Assembly: GCA_031082155.1 (NCBI GenBank)
Contig: JAVHLL010000004.1
Location: forward strand, 1-64,000
DNA: 64,000 nucleotides
Origin: Thermodesulfovibrionales bacterium
GTDB taxonomy: Bacteria; Nitrospirota; Thermodesulfovibrionia; Thermodesulfovibrionales; SM23-35
Reading direction: 5' to 3'
The position numbers and the translations under genes are program-made. Below are positions 45,665-54,490 of the stretch, in pieces; position 1 is the first letter of the stretch, and each line of letters opens with the position of its first letter. The notes beneath the pieces are model-generated. The model did no database searches. It had not been told where the DNA came from and saw nothing but the letters and a program-made list of their open reading frames with translations.

Positions 45665-46698
45665 CTGTCGCCCGGTCTCCTGAGCGCCAATCCAGCCGCA
45701 ACCGCTGCTATCGGCGCCATTTCTTCAATATAGGTAACATCAAATTTTTTCGGTATCTTGATATTTTTGAACGTCTGTATGACCTTTGTCTCCACTCCTA
45801 CCTTTTCCGCGAGAAGCTTGGGGAAATCCCTGATGAGACCGCAGCCTCCGCTCAGTATTACTTCGTTGATCTCCTCATGGAAGTATTCCAGGGAACGGTT
45901 CACTTCACCGATTATCTCTTCAGAGGCAAGTTCCATTACAGAATGTGCATCCTGAGGGGACACGTTCTCAACGGGCTCGCCCCGTTTCAGCCTTTCCGCT
46001 ACTTCGTACGTAAGGTTAAATTCCCTCTGAAGGACTTCGGTGTGGAGATTGCTGCCGACTGCGCTGTCTCTTGTAAACACTGAAACTCCGCCCTTGAGAA
46101 TATTCATATTAATTGTGCTCGCGCCGATGTTGACAAGCGCGATATTCTTCCCTGGTTCGATTTCGTAATTCACTTCATAGATATTTTCAAGAGCAAATGG
46201 GTTGACGTCTACAATGATACAGTTAAAGCCTGCGTCTTTTATCACGGTGAGATACTCGTTAATAATATCTTTTTTTACCGCAACCAGGATAACATCCATC
46301 TGGCCGGGTTCTTCCTTTGGTCCGAGGATCTGGAAATCAAGGTTCACATCTTCGATATCAAATGGTATGTATTGCTCGGCTTCGAATTTTATGGACTCTG
46401 CGAGTTCTTCTTCAGACATATCCGGGAGAGAAACCCGTTTGATGATGACCGAAGAATGACCAGCCATGCTGATAACGACATCCTTTGTTTTTATCCTGGC
46501 CTTTCGGATGAGCTCCTTGAGCGAATCAACAAGCCTCAGGGAGTCTATAACCGAGCCGTCTACAATAAGTTCCGGGGGTAGCGGAAGGATATCGAAAAGC
46601 TCAAGCTCATATCCACCTTTAATATCCTTGAGCTGAACAATCTTCAGGTACCCTGAGCCGATATCCAACCCTATAGTGCTTTTTCCACCAAGAAACAT
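45661..46698 (-). CDS. pilM: Type IV pilus actin-like protein PilM
   Basis: 345 residues. Actin/FtsA-like ATPase on the cytoplasmic side of the pilus machine: phosphate-1 STIGLDIGSGYLKIVQL, phosphate-2 ALVNIGASTINM, adenosine motif VILSGGCGLIRDFP. First gene of the pilMNOPQ run. The ATG has no Shine-Dalgarno and lies where transcription should start, so the mRNA may be leaderless. Confidence 0.95.
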   Translation of the reverse strand: MFLGGKSTIGLDIGSGYLKIVQLKDIKGGYELELFDILPLPPELIVDGSVIDSLRLVDSLKELIRKARIKTKDVVISMAGHSSVIIKRVSLPDMSEEELAESIKFEAEQYIPFDIEDVNLDFQILGPKEEPGQMDVILVAVKKDIINEYLTVIKDAGFNCIIVDVNPFALENIYEVNYEIEPGKNIALVNIGASTINMNILKGGVSVFTRDSAVGSNLHTEVLQREFNLTYEVAERLKRGEPVENVSPQDAHSVMELASEEIIGEVNRSLEYFHEEINEVILSGGCGLIRDFPKLLAEKVGVETKVIQTFKNIKIPKKFDVTYIEEMAPIAAVAAGLALRRPGDR

Positions 46699-46704
46699 GA
46701 CATA

Positions 46705-46733
46705 TGAATAACAAAAAAAAACTATCTTGTCAA
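46705..46733 (-). promoter_or_regulatory. Promoter of the pilMNOPQ operon
   Basis: Minus-strand -35 TTGACA (46728-46733), 17-bp spacer, -10 TATTCA (46705-46710). The ATG of pilM follows 6 nt after the -10 box. Confidence 0.7.
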
Positions 46734-46779
46734 GCTTTTTTTATTTAATATCAGACAATTTCAATCTAACACTGAGAAA

Positions 46780-47640
46780 TTAGTTTAACAATCTTTCTAT
46801 TCTTATCTCGTCTTGTTCAATCTTCCCGATACCGAAAAAAACATTTTCGGGGCTTTTTAATCTGATATATTGAGAAACTGAAAAATCCTGGTGGGCTTTG
46901 ATTGGAAGGCCTTTCCCTACCCTCATGAATTCCTGATCGCTGAGGATTATACCCGGCAGGTGGGACAGTGCGAAGTCCATCGGATAGCACAGGTTGCTTC
47001 CCTGCTCCAATCCGCTGAACATTACTGCTTCTTCGATCCGGAACTTTCCGATGGCGGTCCTCTGCAAGGAAGTCATGTGAGCGCCGGCGCCAAGAACTGC
47101 GCCAAGATCATCGCATAAACTTCTCACATATGTTCCCTTAGAGCATGCAACACGCAAGTCGATAAAGGGAGGATCAAACCCGATGAGTTCCAGTTCGTGA
47201 ATAGAGACAGTTCTCTCCGGGATTTGAACATCTGTTATTCCCTTGCGGGCAAGGTTATACAGGCGTTGTCCTCCGACCTTAATTGCGGAAAAGAGAGGTG
47301 GCACCTGTTTTACCCTGCCGGTGAAGTTTTCAAGAGCATGGCGAACGTCTGACTCCTGAATGAAATGGTAATCCTTTCTTGCAAGAACGGTCCCGGTTGA
47401 ATCATAGGTATCGGTTCTTTCGCCAAGTTTCATGCGGAAGATATATTCCTTATCGAGATCGGACAGAAATCGTGCTATCTTGGTCGCCTTGTTCAGGCAG
47501 ACAAGAAGTACCCCTGTTGCAATCGGATCAAGCGTCCCTGCATGGCCGGCTTTCTTTACCGCAAGGAGTTTTTTTACCTTTGTGACCGCATGCTGTGAAG
47601 ATATGTTTTCAGGCTTATCGAGGTTTATTATACAGTTCAT
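46780..47640 (-). CDS. truB: tRNA pseudouridine(55) synthase TruB
   Basis: Forms pseudouridine 55 in the tRNA T-loop. 286 residues. Catalytic D38 lies in GHAGTLDPIATGVLLVCL; KQVPPLFSAIKVGGQRLY and CSKGTYVRSLCDDLG blocks follow, with a PUA-like C-terminus. Its ATG starts 3 nt beyond a tRNA-Arg 3' remnant and has no ribosome site, so its leader was probably replaced. It is not beside rbfA or rpsO here. Confidence 0.95.
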   Translation of the reverse strand: MNCIINLDKPENISSQHAVTKVKKLLAVKKAGHAGTLDPIATGVLLVCLNKATKIARFLSDLDKEYIFRMKLGERTDTYDSTGTVLARKDYHFIQESDVRHALENFTGRVKQVPPLFSAIKVGGQRLYNLARKGITDVQIPERTVSIHELELIGFDPPFIDLRVACSKGTYVRSLCDDLGAVLGAGAHMTSLQRTAIGKFRIEEAVMFSGLEQGSNLCYPMDFALSHLPGIILSDQEFMRVGKGLPIKAHQDFSVSQYIRLKSPENVFFGIGKIEQDEIRIERLLN

Positions 47641-48006
47641 AAGGGCGCGCCCAGGAGGATTTGAACCTCCGGCCTGATGATTCGTAAATATATCAATGGG
47701 TTACACAATCCATTCCGGTTTCTACCTCAATGCTTCTGATTATTCCCTCTCTAAAGAAGTTCCCGGGACAGGTGTTCCCTATTTTAGGGGTATACCTGTC
47801 CCATGTCTACTATACAAAACTAGACAGCTATTAGAAAGGAGGGGTTGATTATTCAGACCCTTTTTGTTTTGCATACCTTCAACAAACGTTTTCGGGTATA
47901 TCGAGGTTTGATCAATTCCTTTCACAACTTGACATCATGGAATGCTGCACGGGAAGTCAAACTATGTCTGCCAATATACGGGAGAATCATTCAGCAAGAG
48001 AAACAA
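47641..48006. other. Intergenic region upstream of truB
   Basis: 366 bp. The first 47 bp are the tRNA-Arg 3' remnant; the rest is A/T-rich and holds no supported gene or promoter for truB that I could recognise. Confidence 0.6.
47644..47687 (-). repeat. tRNA-Arg 3' remnant (possible attachment site)
   Basis: Matches 52184-52227 of the intact tRNA-Arg from the anticodon loop to the second C of CCA: 24 identical bases at the 3' end, then about five mismatches. The T-stem is kept paired (GGAGG / CCTCC). No D-arm or acceptor 5' half follows, so it is not a working tRNA. Confidence 0.75.
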
Positions 48007-48504
48007 TTACTGAGAATTGAAATAACGGTTGGCACTGTTTAGATTGTTTATGAAAGATACCATCTCATTCTCTTTGATCTGAAAAGGCTGTTTTAAATGT
48101 TTTTTTATATCTATTTTTGAGCCGCCATCTTCACACAATAAATTGGCAATCGCTTTTGTTGCTGATCCTTTTCGAATATCATACCAATGTATATCATTAT
48201 CAGACATTATTTTTGTAATATGACCTTCTGCATCATATCTTATATCTTCTTGAACAAGTGCAGTTTCAAAATGGCAATTTATAGTACATCTTTTTTTAGC
48301 TCTTACCTTTGCAGTTGATATGTCCATTTTTATCACCCAAAAAGTTATTGCCGTATAGTTTGTAATAATACTGTCTGAATCAATAAAGTAATAATTTTTT
48401 GTTGTCGTTGTTACAAAATTCCAGTCTGTTGCATGCAGAGGAACTGAAAACATAAAAACTATGCTTAAAAGAAAACCGAACACGATGATTATTTTTATTG
48501 TCAT
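48007..48504 (-). CDS. Exported protein resembling surface-adhesin E family
   Basis: 165 residues from ATG 48504 (a TTG 18 bp upstream is possible). Signal peptide ending SVPLHATD. The mature part opens WNFVTTTTKNYYFIDSDSII, then AITFWVIKMDIS, and carries two Cys (RCTINCHFET): the layout of Adhesin_E-type domains (W...YYDxDSI...VWV). These are small periplasmic or surface beta proteins of unclear role. A/T-rich and within the putative island. Confidence 0.6.
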   Translation of the reverse strand: MTIKIIIVFGFLLSIVFMFSVPLHATDWNFVTTTTKNYYFIDSDSIITNYTAITFWVIKMDISTAKVRAKKRCTINCHFETALVQEDIRYDAEGHITKIMSDNDIHWYDIRKGSATKAIANLLCEDGGSKIDIKKHLKQPFQIKENEMVSFINNLNSANRYFNSQ

Positions 48505-48881
48505 TGATTTTCGTTGTTCCAAGTACTTATGCTCTCGTTCTTTTTTATCTATATCACATAAAATTTAAGCATTATGCTTTTGATTTCATTATTTAACTAA
48601 AACGATAGGCAGTCAATCCTACCTGAGTAGGGGATAGCAAAAATTAAATAGTGCTATTTATCAGTTGAAATGTTACCTTGAGGGAGCAAATATAAGAATG
48701 GCCCTTACAGGAAGGATACTTGCCTCTCGGACCTCTTTTGAATAAAGTGCCTCTTTCGCCCCGTAATACGTATACCATTTTTCTCAGAGACACCTACACA
48801 CAGAGACTTTCAGGAAGTTTGAAATTTTATTGATATCTTCATCAAATGTTGATTTAGGTTTCCTAAAATTAACTTGCAGTT
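48505..48881. other. Intergenic region between the adhesin-E-like and PAS/GAF genes
   Basis: 377 bp, A/T-rich. A small palindrome AAGCATAATGCTT occurs near 48570. No gene, terminator or strong promoter was recognised. Confidence 0.5.
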
Positions 48882-51626
48882 TTACTGATTCTTTTTCTTT
48901 TCTAAATCTTTTTTTAATCTTTCTATTTCATTCTTCAATTCTACCATCCTCAATTCTCTTCCAACAGCCATATTATAAAATTCCTCAAGTTCTTCCACTC
49001 TCTTTTGAAGTTCCTTTTCATTCTTCTTTAGTTCATCCTCAGCTTTCTTTCGCTCAGTTATATCTCTGAAACTCCATACTCTTCCTAAAATATTCCCTTC
49101 TATCTCCTGTGGTTGTGAATAACGCTCAAAGTATCTCCCATCTTTAAACTCTATAACGTCGTAACTTGTTTCATTTGGATGAGCATATAATTCTTCTACT
49201 TTTGACAAGAAACTTTCAGGATTTTTGAGTTGTTCAAGCACGAATGACAGAGACTGAGCGTCATCTCTCGAATCTATAACATTTCGAGGAATGTGCCACA
49301 TTTCCAGGAACTTTTGATTGAAACTGACTATTTTGCCCCGCCTGTCTACCACAAGGATTCCATCAGCAGTTGATTCTATGGTAGATTTTTGTAATGAAAG
49401 TGCATATTTAATATCATCCTCTTTTCGTTTTTGCTCTGTTCTGTCACTAAAAATTCCTTGAACTAATAGTTTGCCGGCATATGCTATGAGGCTACCGGTG
49501 ATATCGACTGGAATGGTTGTTCCGTCTTTTCTCAAAATAATGCTATCCTTGAAATAGATGCGTCCTTTTAAAATTATTTCAGCGAAGGCATCGGATATTC
49601 GCTCAAGTTCTTCCATTGGATGAATCATTGAATAATGCATTGCAGTCAGTTCTTCCTTTGTATAACCAAGAAGTTCCTGCGCTTTTTTATTGACCTCCTG
49701 GAGGTTCCCGTCCAGATCGGCAAGGAGTATCATATCACCTGCGTTGTCTATGGCACTGTGGTACTTCTCTTCCGAATACCTTAATGCCTCCCCCACACGC
49801 TTTTGCTTGATAATTTTCCACATTCCGTCCATCAGCAGTGTTAATTGTCGTATATCAGATTCTTCATATGGGTATTCCTTGTTCCCTACACCTGCCACTA
49901 ACACAATACTGGCACCGTCAAAAAGCGGTATGTTCATATGGCGTTTAACATGCACATGACCTTTGGGATAACCCTTCTTGAAGGGGTTGGGAGCCTGATA
50001 ATCGTTAGTAATAAGCGGTTTTCTCTGACGGACCGGTTCACCCCAAAGACCTGTCGTTTCAACCGGATAGACAATCGGCTTTTTTTCGATCATGCATTCC
50101 TGCATTGCCTGCCTGGACCATGAATACATGGTCAATACTGTTTCGTCTTCATTCATGAACGCAAGATAGCCTATAGTACTGTGTGTCAGTTCTATGGCTT
50201 TTTCAAGGGCAAAGTCTGTTAGCATCTGATCAGGTTGGTTTGTCATACGGCTGAGCTCAAGAAGTGCAGAAATGCGGGATTCATTTAATCTCTGCGCTTG
50301 CTCTGCCCGCTTACGTTTGGTGATATCGAGAGCAGTAAATGTGACCCCTTTTGAGAGATCATTTAAATCTAATGGGGTAGAAGCAAGAATGACATCAATT
50401 ATGGTTCCATCTTTTTTCATCCACCTTGTTTCGACAACTCCGGTTCCTCTCTCGGCAATCTGACGATATTTCTCAGTTCCAACATATTCAAAGTCTTTTT
50501 GTGTTGGATAAAATATTCTTGCACTTTTTCCCAAGAGTTCTTCTTTTCCATATCCGGTCATTTCACAAATACGCAGGTTAACATCAAGCAGGATTCTGTC
50601 TCTCACAAGTCCAATGCCTGTCGGAGCAACACGAAAGATGCTTTGCAGCTTCTCCTCGCGCTCCCGCTTCGCCTCCTCCGACCGTTTGTGCTCAATAATC
50701 TCCCATACGACATCTGCCATGAATGAAACAATTTCAACGTCTTTCTTGGTATAGTTTTTAGGCTTATTGCCAATGCCGAGGACAGCAACGATCCGATCCG
50801 CACGCATGATCGGAACGACCAGTTCACGGATAACGGCTGCATGTCCTTCGGGCAATCCTTTCCGATGCGGCAGCGAGTGGTAGTCATTGTGAATCACGGG
50901 CCTTCGCTGATGGATGCAGTCCACCCATACCCCTGCCTGGTCAATGCCGTAGTGCATCCCTTTCCCTTTCACCATACAGAATTCTTTCATCGTTCTCGTT
51001 GACCATGCCTGCAGCGAAAGTGTTTTCTGGTCTGGCTCTACAAAATGATAGAAACCAATGGGGCTGTCGATTAGAGCGCCGACTTCGTCTAGCGTCCTCT
51101 GGAGCAATTCTTCAAGTGAGTGAGTGCTCGCATACTGCATTAGCTCCAGTCGCAGATGCATCAAAGCCTCAGTCCGCTTTTGTTCGGTGATGTCTATAGC
51201 TATGTGAATTATTTTTTGAATATTGCCTTTTTCATCAAAGACAGGTGTGCATGAGACGAGAAACACTCCGTCAAGTGCTTCTACTTCCATTTCGTTCGCT
51301 TCAGGTTTTGTTGAGGCAAGCATTTTTATCAACGGGCAGTTTTCTGGCGGTTTAGTGCTATTATGAAAAATTTCATAGCATTTCCTGTAGATCAGTTCTT
51401 TCGCGGAAATTGCTCCTACTGCTTTTACCGTAGCCCTGTTTACAGAGATGATATTATATTGTACGTCGAGTATTATTGTTGGATGATTTATGGCCTGAAA
51501 GATATTCTCCCCTTCTTGGCGGATGTGCATTATATTTTTCTTAATTTTTTTACGTTTATCTATTTGCTTGCGCAGCTTTTCATTTTCTGTTATAAGATCT
51601 TTTTTTGTCTTCGTTTGGTCTTTCAT
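48882..51626 (-). CDS. Multi-domain PAS/GAF sensory protein without a kinase domain
   Basis: 914 residues. Order read from motifs: coiled coil about 1-35; PAS (about 40-150); GAF (about 155-325, ending DVVWEIIEHKRSEE); PAS (about 330-450); GAF (about 455-640); PAS (about 645-765); PAS (about 770-885); coiled coil to the end (KNEKELQKRVEELEEF). The two GAF domains are similar and each contains HNDYHSLP- or NDYQAPNP-like segments. No HisKA, HATPase, GGDEF or methyl-accepting region follows, so output must go through a partner. A promoter lies about 140 bp upstream. Ligand unknown. Confidence 0.8.
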   Translation of the reverse strand: MKDQTKTKKDLITENEKLRKQIDKRKKIKKNIMHIRQEGENIFQAINHPTIILDVQYNIISVNRATVKAVGAISAKELIYRKCYEIFHNSTKPPENCPLIKMLASTKPEANEMEVEALDGVFLVSCTPVFDEKGNIQKIIHIAIDITEQKRTEALMHLRLELMQYASTHSLEELLQRTLDEVGALIDSPIGFYHFVEPDQKTLSLQAWSTRTMKEFCMVKGKGMHYGIDQAGVWVDCIHQRRPVIHNDYHSLPHRKGLPEGHAAVIRELVVPIMRADRIVAVLGIGNKPKNYTKKDVEIVSFMADVVWEIIEHKRSEEAKREREEKLQSIFRVAPTGIGLVRDRILLDVNLRICEMTGYGKEELLGKSARIFYPTQKDFEYVGTEKYRQIAERGTGVVETRWMKKDGTIIDVILASTPLDLNDLSKGVTFTALDITKRKRAEQAQRLNESRISALLELSRMTNQPDQMLTDFALEKAIELTHSTIGYLAFMNEDETVLTMYSWSRQAMQECMIEKKPIVYPVETTGLWGEPVRQRKPLITNDYQAPNPFKKGYPKGHVHVKRHMNIPLFDGASIVLVAGVGNKEYPYEESDIRQLTLLMDGMWKIIKQKRVGEALRYSEEKYHSAIDNAGDMILLADLDGNLQEVNKKAQELLGYTKEELTAMHYSMIHPMEELERISDAFAEIILKGRIYFKDSIILRKDGTTIPVDITGSLIAYAGKLLVQGIFSDRTEQKRKEDDIKYALSLQKSTIESTADGILVVDRRGKIVSFNQKFLEMWHIPRNVIDSRDDAQSLSFVLEQLKNPESFLSKVEELYAHPNETSYDVIEFKDGRYFERYSQPQEIEGNILGRVWSFRDITERKKAEDELKKNEKELQKRVEELEEFYNMAVGRELRMVELKNEIERLKKDLEKKKNQ

Positions 51627-51766
51627 CTAAGGCTCTTGAATGAATTTAGATTGAGTTAGTAAGAAAACAAGACCTTCTACAAGGCAAGATAATTGAGTGA
51701 GTGTAAATTCTGTATAAGGTCATAGTGATCTTCTTTACCCCCTACAGAAGTATAGCCCTGATTTTG

Positions 51767-51794
51767 ATTATACCATCAGTAAAACATATTGCAA
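51767..51794 (-). promoter_or_regulatory. Probable promoter of the PAS/GAF gene
   Basis: Minus-strand TTGCAA (51789-51794), 16-bp spacer, perfect TATAAT (51767-51772), giving a leader of about 135 nt. Confidence 0.5.
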
Positions 51795-52106
51795 ATGCAG
51801 TGCAGATTTCCAAGATGGGCGAATAGTATCTGATAAAAATATTCGCTGTTTGCCTTGTCTTCAGAAAATTCGGAAATCTTTAAGTCTCACCCGCATAGAT
51901 TTGCTCAGTTCTTTTTGTACTTTGCAAAATTATACCCTGTACAAGAGGGGTCTATTCCAGGAAGTTAGTCGCAGAGCGTTTTACGATTTAAAAGAAACAA
52001 CCGGCGTCTCACTCAGTGGGTGGCAAGGACTATGGAACAGGTAGGGATGAGTCCAAGGTTAGGCTGTAGATATAATGGATAACGCCTTGAACGCGGGACC
52101 AACTAT

Positions 52107-52149
52107 AAAAAAAAGAGGCTGCAAGCCATGTCTAAGACTTACAACCTCT
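52107..52149 (-). terminator. Terminator downstream of tRNA-Arg
   Basis: On the minus strand AGAGGTTGTAAG pairs with CTTGCAGCCTCT (two G-T type pairs) around a 12-nt loop, followed by eight T. Intrinsic terminator of the tRNA-Arg transcript. Confidence 0.85.
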
Positions 52150-52182
52150 CTTTTAAGCTATTGAATTTATTTGATAATTCAG

Positions 52183-52259
52183 TGGCGCGCCCAGGAGGAT
52201 TTGAACCCCCGACCTGCGGATTCGTAGTCCGTCGCTCTATCCAGCTGAGCTATGGGCGC
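52183..52259 (-). tRNA. tRNA-Arg (ACG)
   Basis: Acceptor GCGCCCA / TGGGCGC, D-arm TAGCTCAGCTGGATAGAGC, anticodon loop CTACGAA (anticodon ACG), T-arm GGGGGTTCAAATCCTCC, discriminator G and encoded CCA. Its 3' half is repeated at 47644-47687. Confidence 0.95.
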
Positions 52260-52274
52260 AGTCTTGACTCTTTT

Positions 52275-52916
52275 TTATCCTTTCTTAATACCTTCTTTTA
52301 AGGTAATCCCATACTTCGGATGTTCGAAAGGATGTATTGACGGCACCTTGGAAAACAACCACCCCCACTGTCTTCCCGGAGCAGGGAATATCTGCTTACC
52401 GTTCTCAAAAACCTTCATGCTGAGAGCAGGATTTTTCGGCTGGTTCGATGACGAGGTAAGCGCAAGCCCGTCCATTTTGAAATCCGGGAGAAAATCGCCA
52501 ACATGGATTTTCAGCGCCGAATTCGGCACTACAAAATCACTGTTCAGCTTGACCGTGTATTCTTGCTTCGTCTTTGAGACCTTGTCCTCAAACACTATCT
52601 TCGCAGCTTCCCACTTTCCCTTCACAGCAGCAGGAATGATGACCTGAGTTTTCCCCATCGGCATCGTGCCCGGCTTTGCCATCTGTTGCGATCCGCCCGG
52701 CGGCATCATTCCCGGAGGCACTTGCCCTGACGGCATCATGCCCGGAGTCGTGGAGCCGGGAGGCATTTGTCCCGGAGATATCGGACCAGAGGGCATCTGC
52801 CCCGGCATCATCTGCCCCGGAGTCTGGGGAACCGGTGGCTGCTCTTCCTTCTTCTTACACGCTTGCAATGAAAAGAGCAATAAAAGACATATGGTGAGCA
52901 ACAAACCTTTCTTCAT
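52275..52916 (-). CDS. Lipoprotein with Pro/Gly/Met repeats and DUF2155 domain
   Basis: 213 residues. Lipobox LQAC (C20); a low-complexity stretch about 30-88 made of irregular PGQMPPG-like units; then a DUF2155 domain (about 100-213: KWEAAKIVFEDKVSKTK, then GWLFSKVPSIHPFEHPKYG). DUF2155 proteins are periplasmic and of unknown role. The gene sits between tRNA-Ser and tRNA-Arg on one strand, so all three may share a transcript. The repeat tract could span the periplasm or bind peptidoglycan (inference). Confidence 0.82.
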   Translation of the reverse strand: MKKGLLLTICLLLLFSLQACKKKEEQPPVPQTPGQMMPGQMPSGPISPGQMPPGSTTPGMMPSGQVPPGMMPPGGSQQMAKPGTMPMGKTQVIIPAAVKGKWEAAKIVFEDKVSKTKQEYTVKLNSDFVVPNSALKIHVGDFLPDFKMDGLALTSSSNQPKNPALSMKVFENGKQIFPAPGRQWGWLFSKVPSIHPFEHPKYGITLKEGIKKG

Positions 52917-52970
52917 GATTGTCTCCTTCTTTAGATTTTGGCTTCTTACTTTTCACTCTTAACTTTGTAA

Positions 52971-53063
52971 TGGCGGAGAGGCAGGGATTCGAACCCTGGG
53001 TGGAGTGTTACCCCCACAACCGCTTAGCAGGCGGCTGCCTTCGACCGGCTCGGCCACCTCTCC
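52971..53063 (-). tRNA. tRNA-Ser (GCU)
   Basis: 93 nt with the long variable arm of class II tRNAs. Acceptor GGAGAGG / CCTCTCC, anticodon GCT in a CTGCTAA loop, T-loop GTTCGAATC, discriminator G and encoded CCA. Confidence 0.96.
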
Positions 53064-53098
53064 CGGACAGACTTATATACTAACAGCTTGCGATCAAT

Positions 53099-53944
53099 TC
53101 AGGCAATATCCCTGTGGACTACACTCAGCTCTGCCGGATATTTTTTAAGATATACCCTGAGCCTCTCAACAATCGCCGGGGACCGGTGATTTCCGCCTGT
53201 ACACCCGACGCCGATGGTCAGATAAGCTCTTCCCTCTTTGATATAGTTAGGGATAAGGAAATCCAGCAGGTCTTTAATCTTGTTCACATATGTCTTCGCT
53301 ACCCTTCCCCGGAAAACATACTCTGCCACCTTTTTGTCAGTCCCTCTCAGGGCTTTGAGTTCAGGAACAAAGTTTGGATTAGGAAGAAACCTCGCATCAA
53401 AGAGCAGGTCAATATTCTGCGGAGCACCGAACTTGAAACCGAACGATATCAGCGCAATGGTCAGTGCTTTTTTCCCGGTTTTCATGGCATAGAGTGATAT
53501 TACAAGCTCTCTCAGCTGGTGGGGAGTATACGAGGAAGTATCAATGATCCGGTCAGCTGAATCTTTAAGGAGGGAGAGCCTTTCTCTCTCCATTGCGATT
53601 GCCTCCTCCACGTTTCCGCCGAGAGGGTGGGGGCGGCGTGTTTCCTTGAATCTTCTCACCAGCACGTCTTTCTCGGCATCAAGAAACAGCACCTCTGTCT
53701 GGCGCTGCTTCCTGAGAATTTTGAGGACGCCGCTGATTTCGGTCAGGAAACACTTTTCCCGTATATCAATGCCGATGGCAATCTTTCCAATATCTTTCTG
53801 GCGGGTAATGGTAGTGACGAAAGATTCGATGAGGGCAACCGGCAGATTGTCTACACAATAATAATCGCAGTCCTCAAGAGAACGCAAAGCCACTGTCTTG
53901 CCGGAACCTGAAAGGCCGGTCAGTATAACAATGATCGGTTTCAA
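53099..53944 (-). CDS. rapZ: RNase adapter / nucleotide-binding protein RapZ (YvcJ)
   Basis: 281 residues. Walker A GLSGSGKT (about 10-17), then EDCDYYCVDNLP and a C-terminal GCTGGNHRSPAIVE block. In E. coli RapZ directs RNase E to the GlmZ small RNA to control glucosamine-6-phosphate synthesis; in other lineages it is a GTP/ATP-binding protein of less clear role. It lies 8 bp after hpf in the conserved rpoN cluster, without ptsN between them. Confidence 0.93.
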   Translation of the reverse strand: MKPIIVILTGLSGSGKTVALRSLEDCDYYCVDNLPVALIESFVTTITRQKDIGKIAIGIDIREKCFLTEISGVLKILRKQRQTEVLFLDAEKDVLVRRFKETRRPHPLGGNVEEAIAMERERLSLLKDSADRIIDTSSYTPHQLRELVISLYAMKTGKKALTIALISFGFKFGAPQNIDLLFDARFLPNPNFVPELKALRGTDKKVAEYVFRGRVAKTYVNKIKDLLDFLIPNYIKEGRAYLTIGVGCTGGNHRSPAIVERLRVYLKKYPAELSVVHRDIA

Positions 53945-53952
53945 ATCGCTCT

Positions 53953-54477
53953 CTATCTTACCGGCTCGATGAGACCGAAATTCCCGTCTCTTCTCCGATA
54001 GATCACATTGATTTCACCACTGGTGTCGTTTGTAAACACAAAAAAATCCTTGTCAAGAAGTTCCATCTGCATCGCAGCCTCGTCAGGACTCATCGGTTTG
54101 AGTTCGAACCGTTTGTTCTTAATAATCGTACCGACCTCAGGAGGTAATGCAGTCTCCTGAACTTCTGTCCCTGCCTTCCCTTCGACTTTTCTGTGTGAAA
54201 CCAGTTTTTCCTTGTATTTCTTTGTCTGCCGTTCGAGTTTTTCCGCGACTTCGTCTATAGACGAATACACGTCGCTGGTAATTGCCTCAGCCTGTATTAA
54301 CACTCCGTTTACCTTCAGGAGAACCTCGGCTTTATGCCGGTATTTCTCGACCGTAAGAGTGACATTGGCTTCGGAAATATTCGTAATATATCGGTCAAAT
54401 CTTTTTATCTTCTTTTCCACATAGGTTTTTAAAGCATCAGTAACTTCCAGGTGTCTTCCGGTAATAATGATATTCAT
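53953..54477 (-). CDS. hpf: Ribosome hibernation promoting factor, long form
   Basis: 174 residues. N-terminal S30AE domain (about 1-100: NIIITGRHLEVTDALKTYVE) that binds the 30S decoding site, a linker, and the C-terminal dimerisation domain (about 115-174: KRFELKPMSPDEAAMQMELL, DFFVFTND) that makes 100S ribosome dimers without RMF. Next to rpoN, as in many proteobacteria. Confidence 0.95.
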   Translation of the reverse strand: MNIIITGRHLEVTDALKTYVEKKIKRFDRYITNISEANVTLTVEKYRHKAEVLLKVNGVLIQAEAITSDVYSSIDEVAEKLERQTKKYKEKLVSHRKVEGKAGTEVQETALPPEVGTIIKNKRFELKPMSPDEAAMQMELLDKDFFVFTNDTSGEINVIYRRRDGNFGLIEPVR

Positions 54478-54490
54478 GAAATCCTCCTTT

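Larger units (their letters stand above)
51627..52182. other. Gene-free region between the PAS/GAF gene and tRNA-Arg
   Basis: 556 bp. It holds a promoter for the PAS/GAF gene (51767-51794) and the tRNA-Arg terminator (52107-52149). A 64-codon open frame at 51850-52044 on the plus strand has no recognisable product and no ribosome site and is not called. Confidence 0.6.
47644..52227. mobile_element. Possible decayed genomic island at tRNA-Arg
   Basis: About 4.5 kb bounded by a tRNA-Arg 3' remnant and the 3' half of intact tRNA-Arg, the usual footprint of integration at a tRNA 3' end. The content (one adhesin-E-like protein and one PAS/GAF protein) is visibly richer in A/T than its neighbours and unrelated to the flanking conserved operons. 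No integrase, transposase or plasmid gene is left. A relic of a duplicated tRNA gene is the alternative. Confidence 0.4.

Noticed and set aside
47644-47687. Functional tRNA upstream of truB
   Set aside because: Only the T-arm and the 3' acceptor strand are kept; no D-arm or 5' acceptor strand follows within 80 bp.
51850-52044. 64-codon open frame near tRNA-Arg
   Set aside because: No ribosome site, no recognisable product and no support from neighbours.
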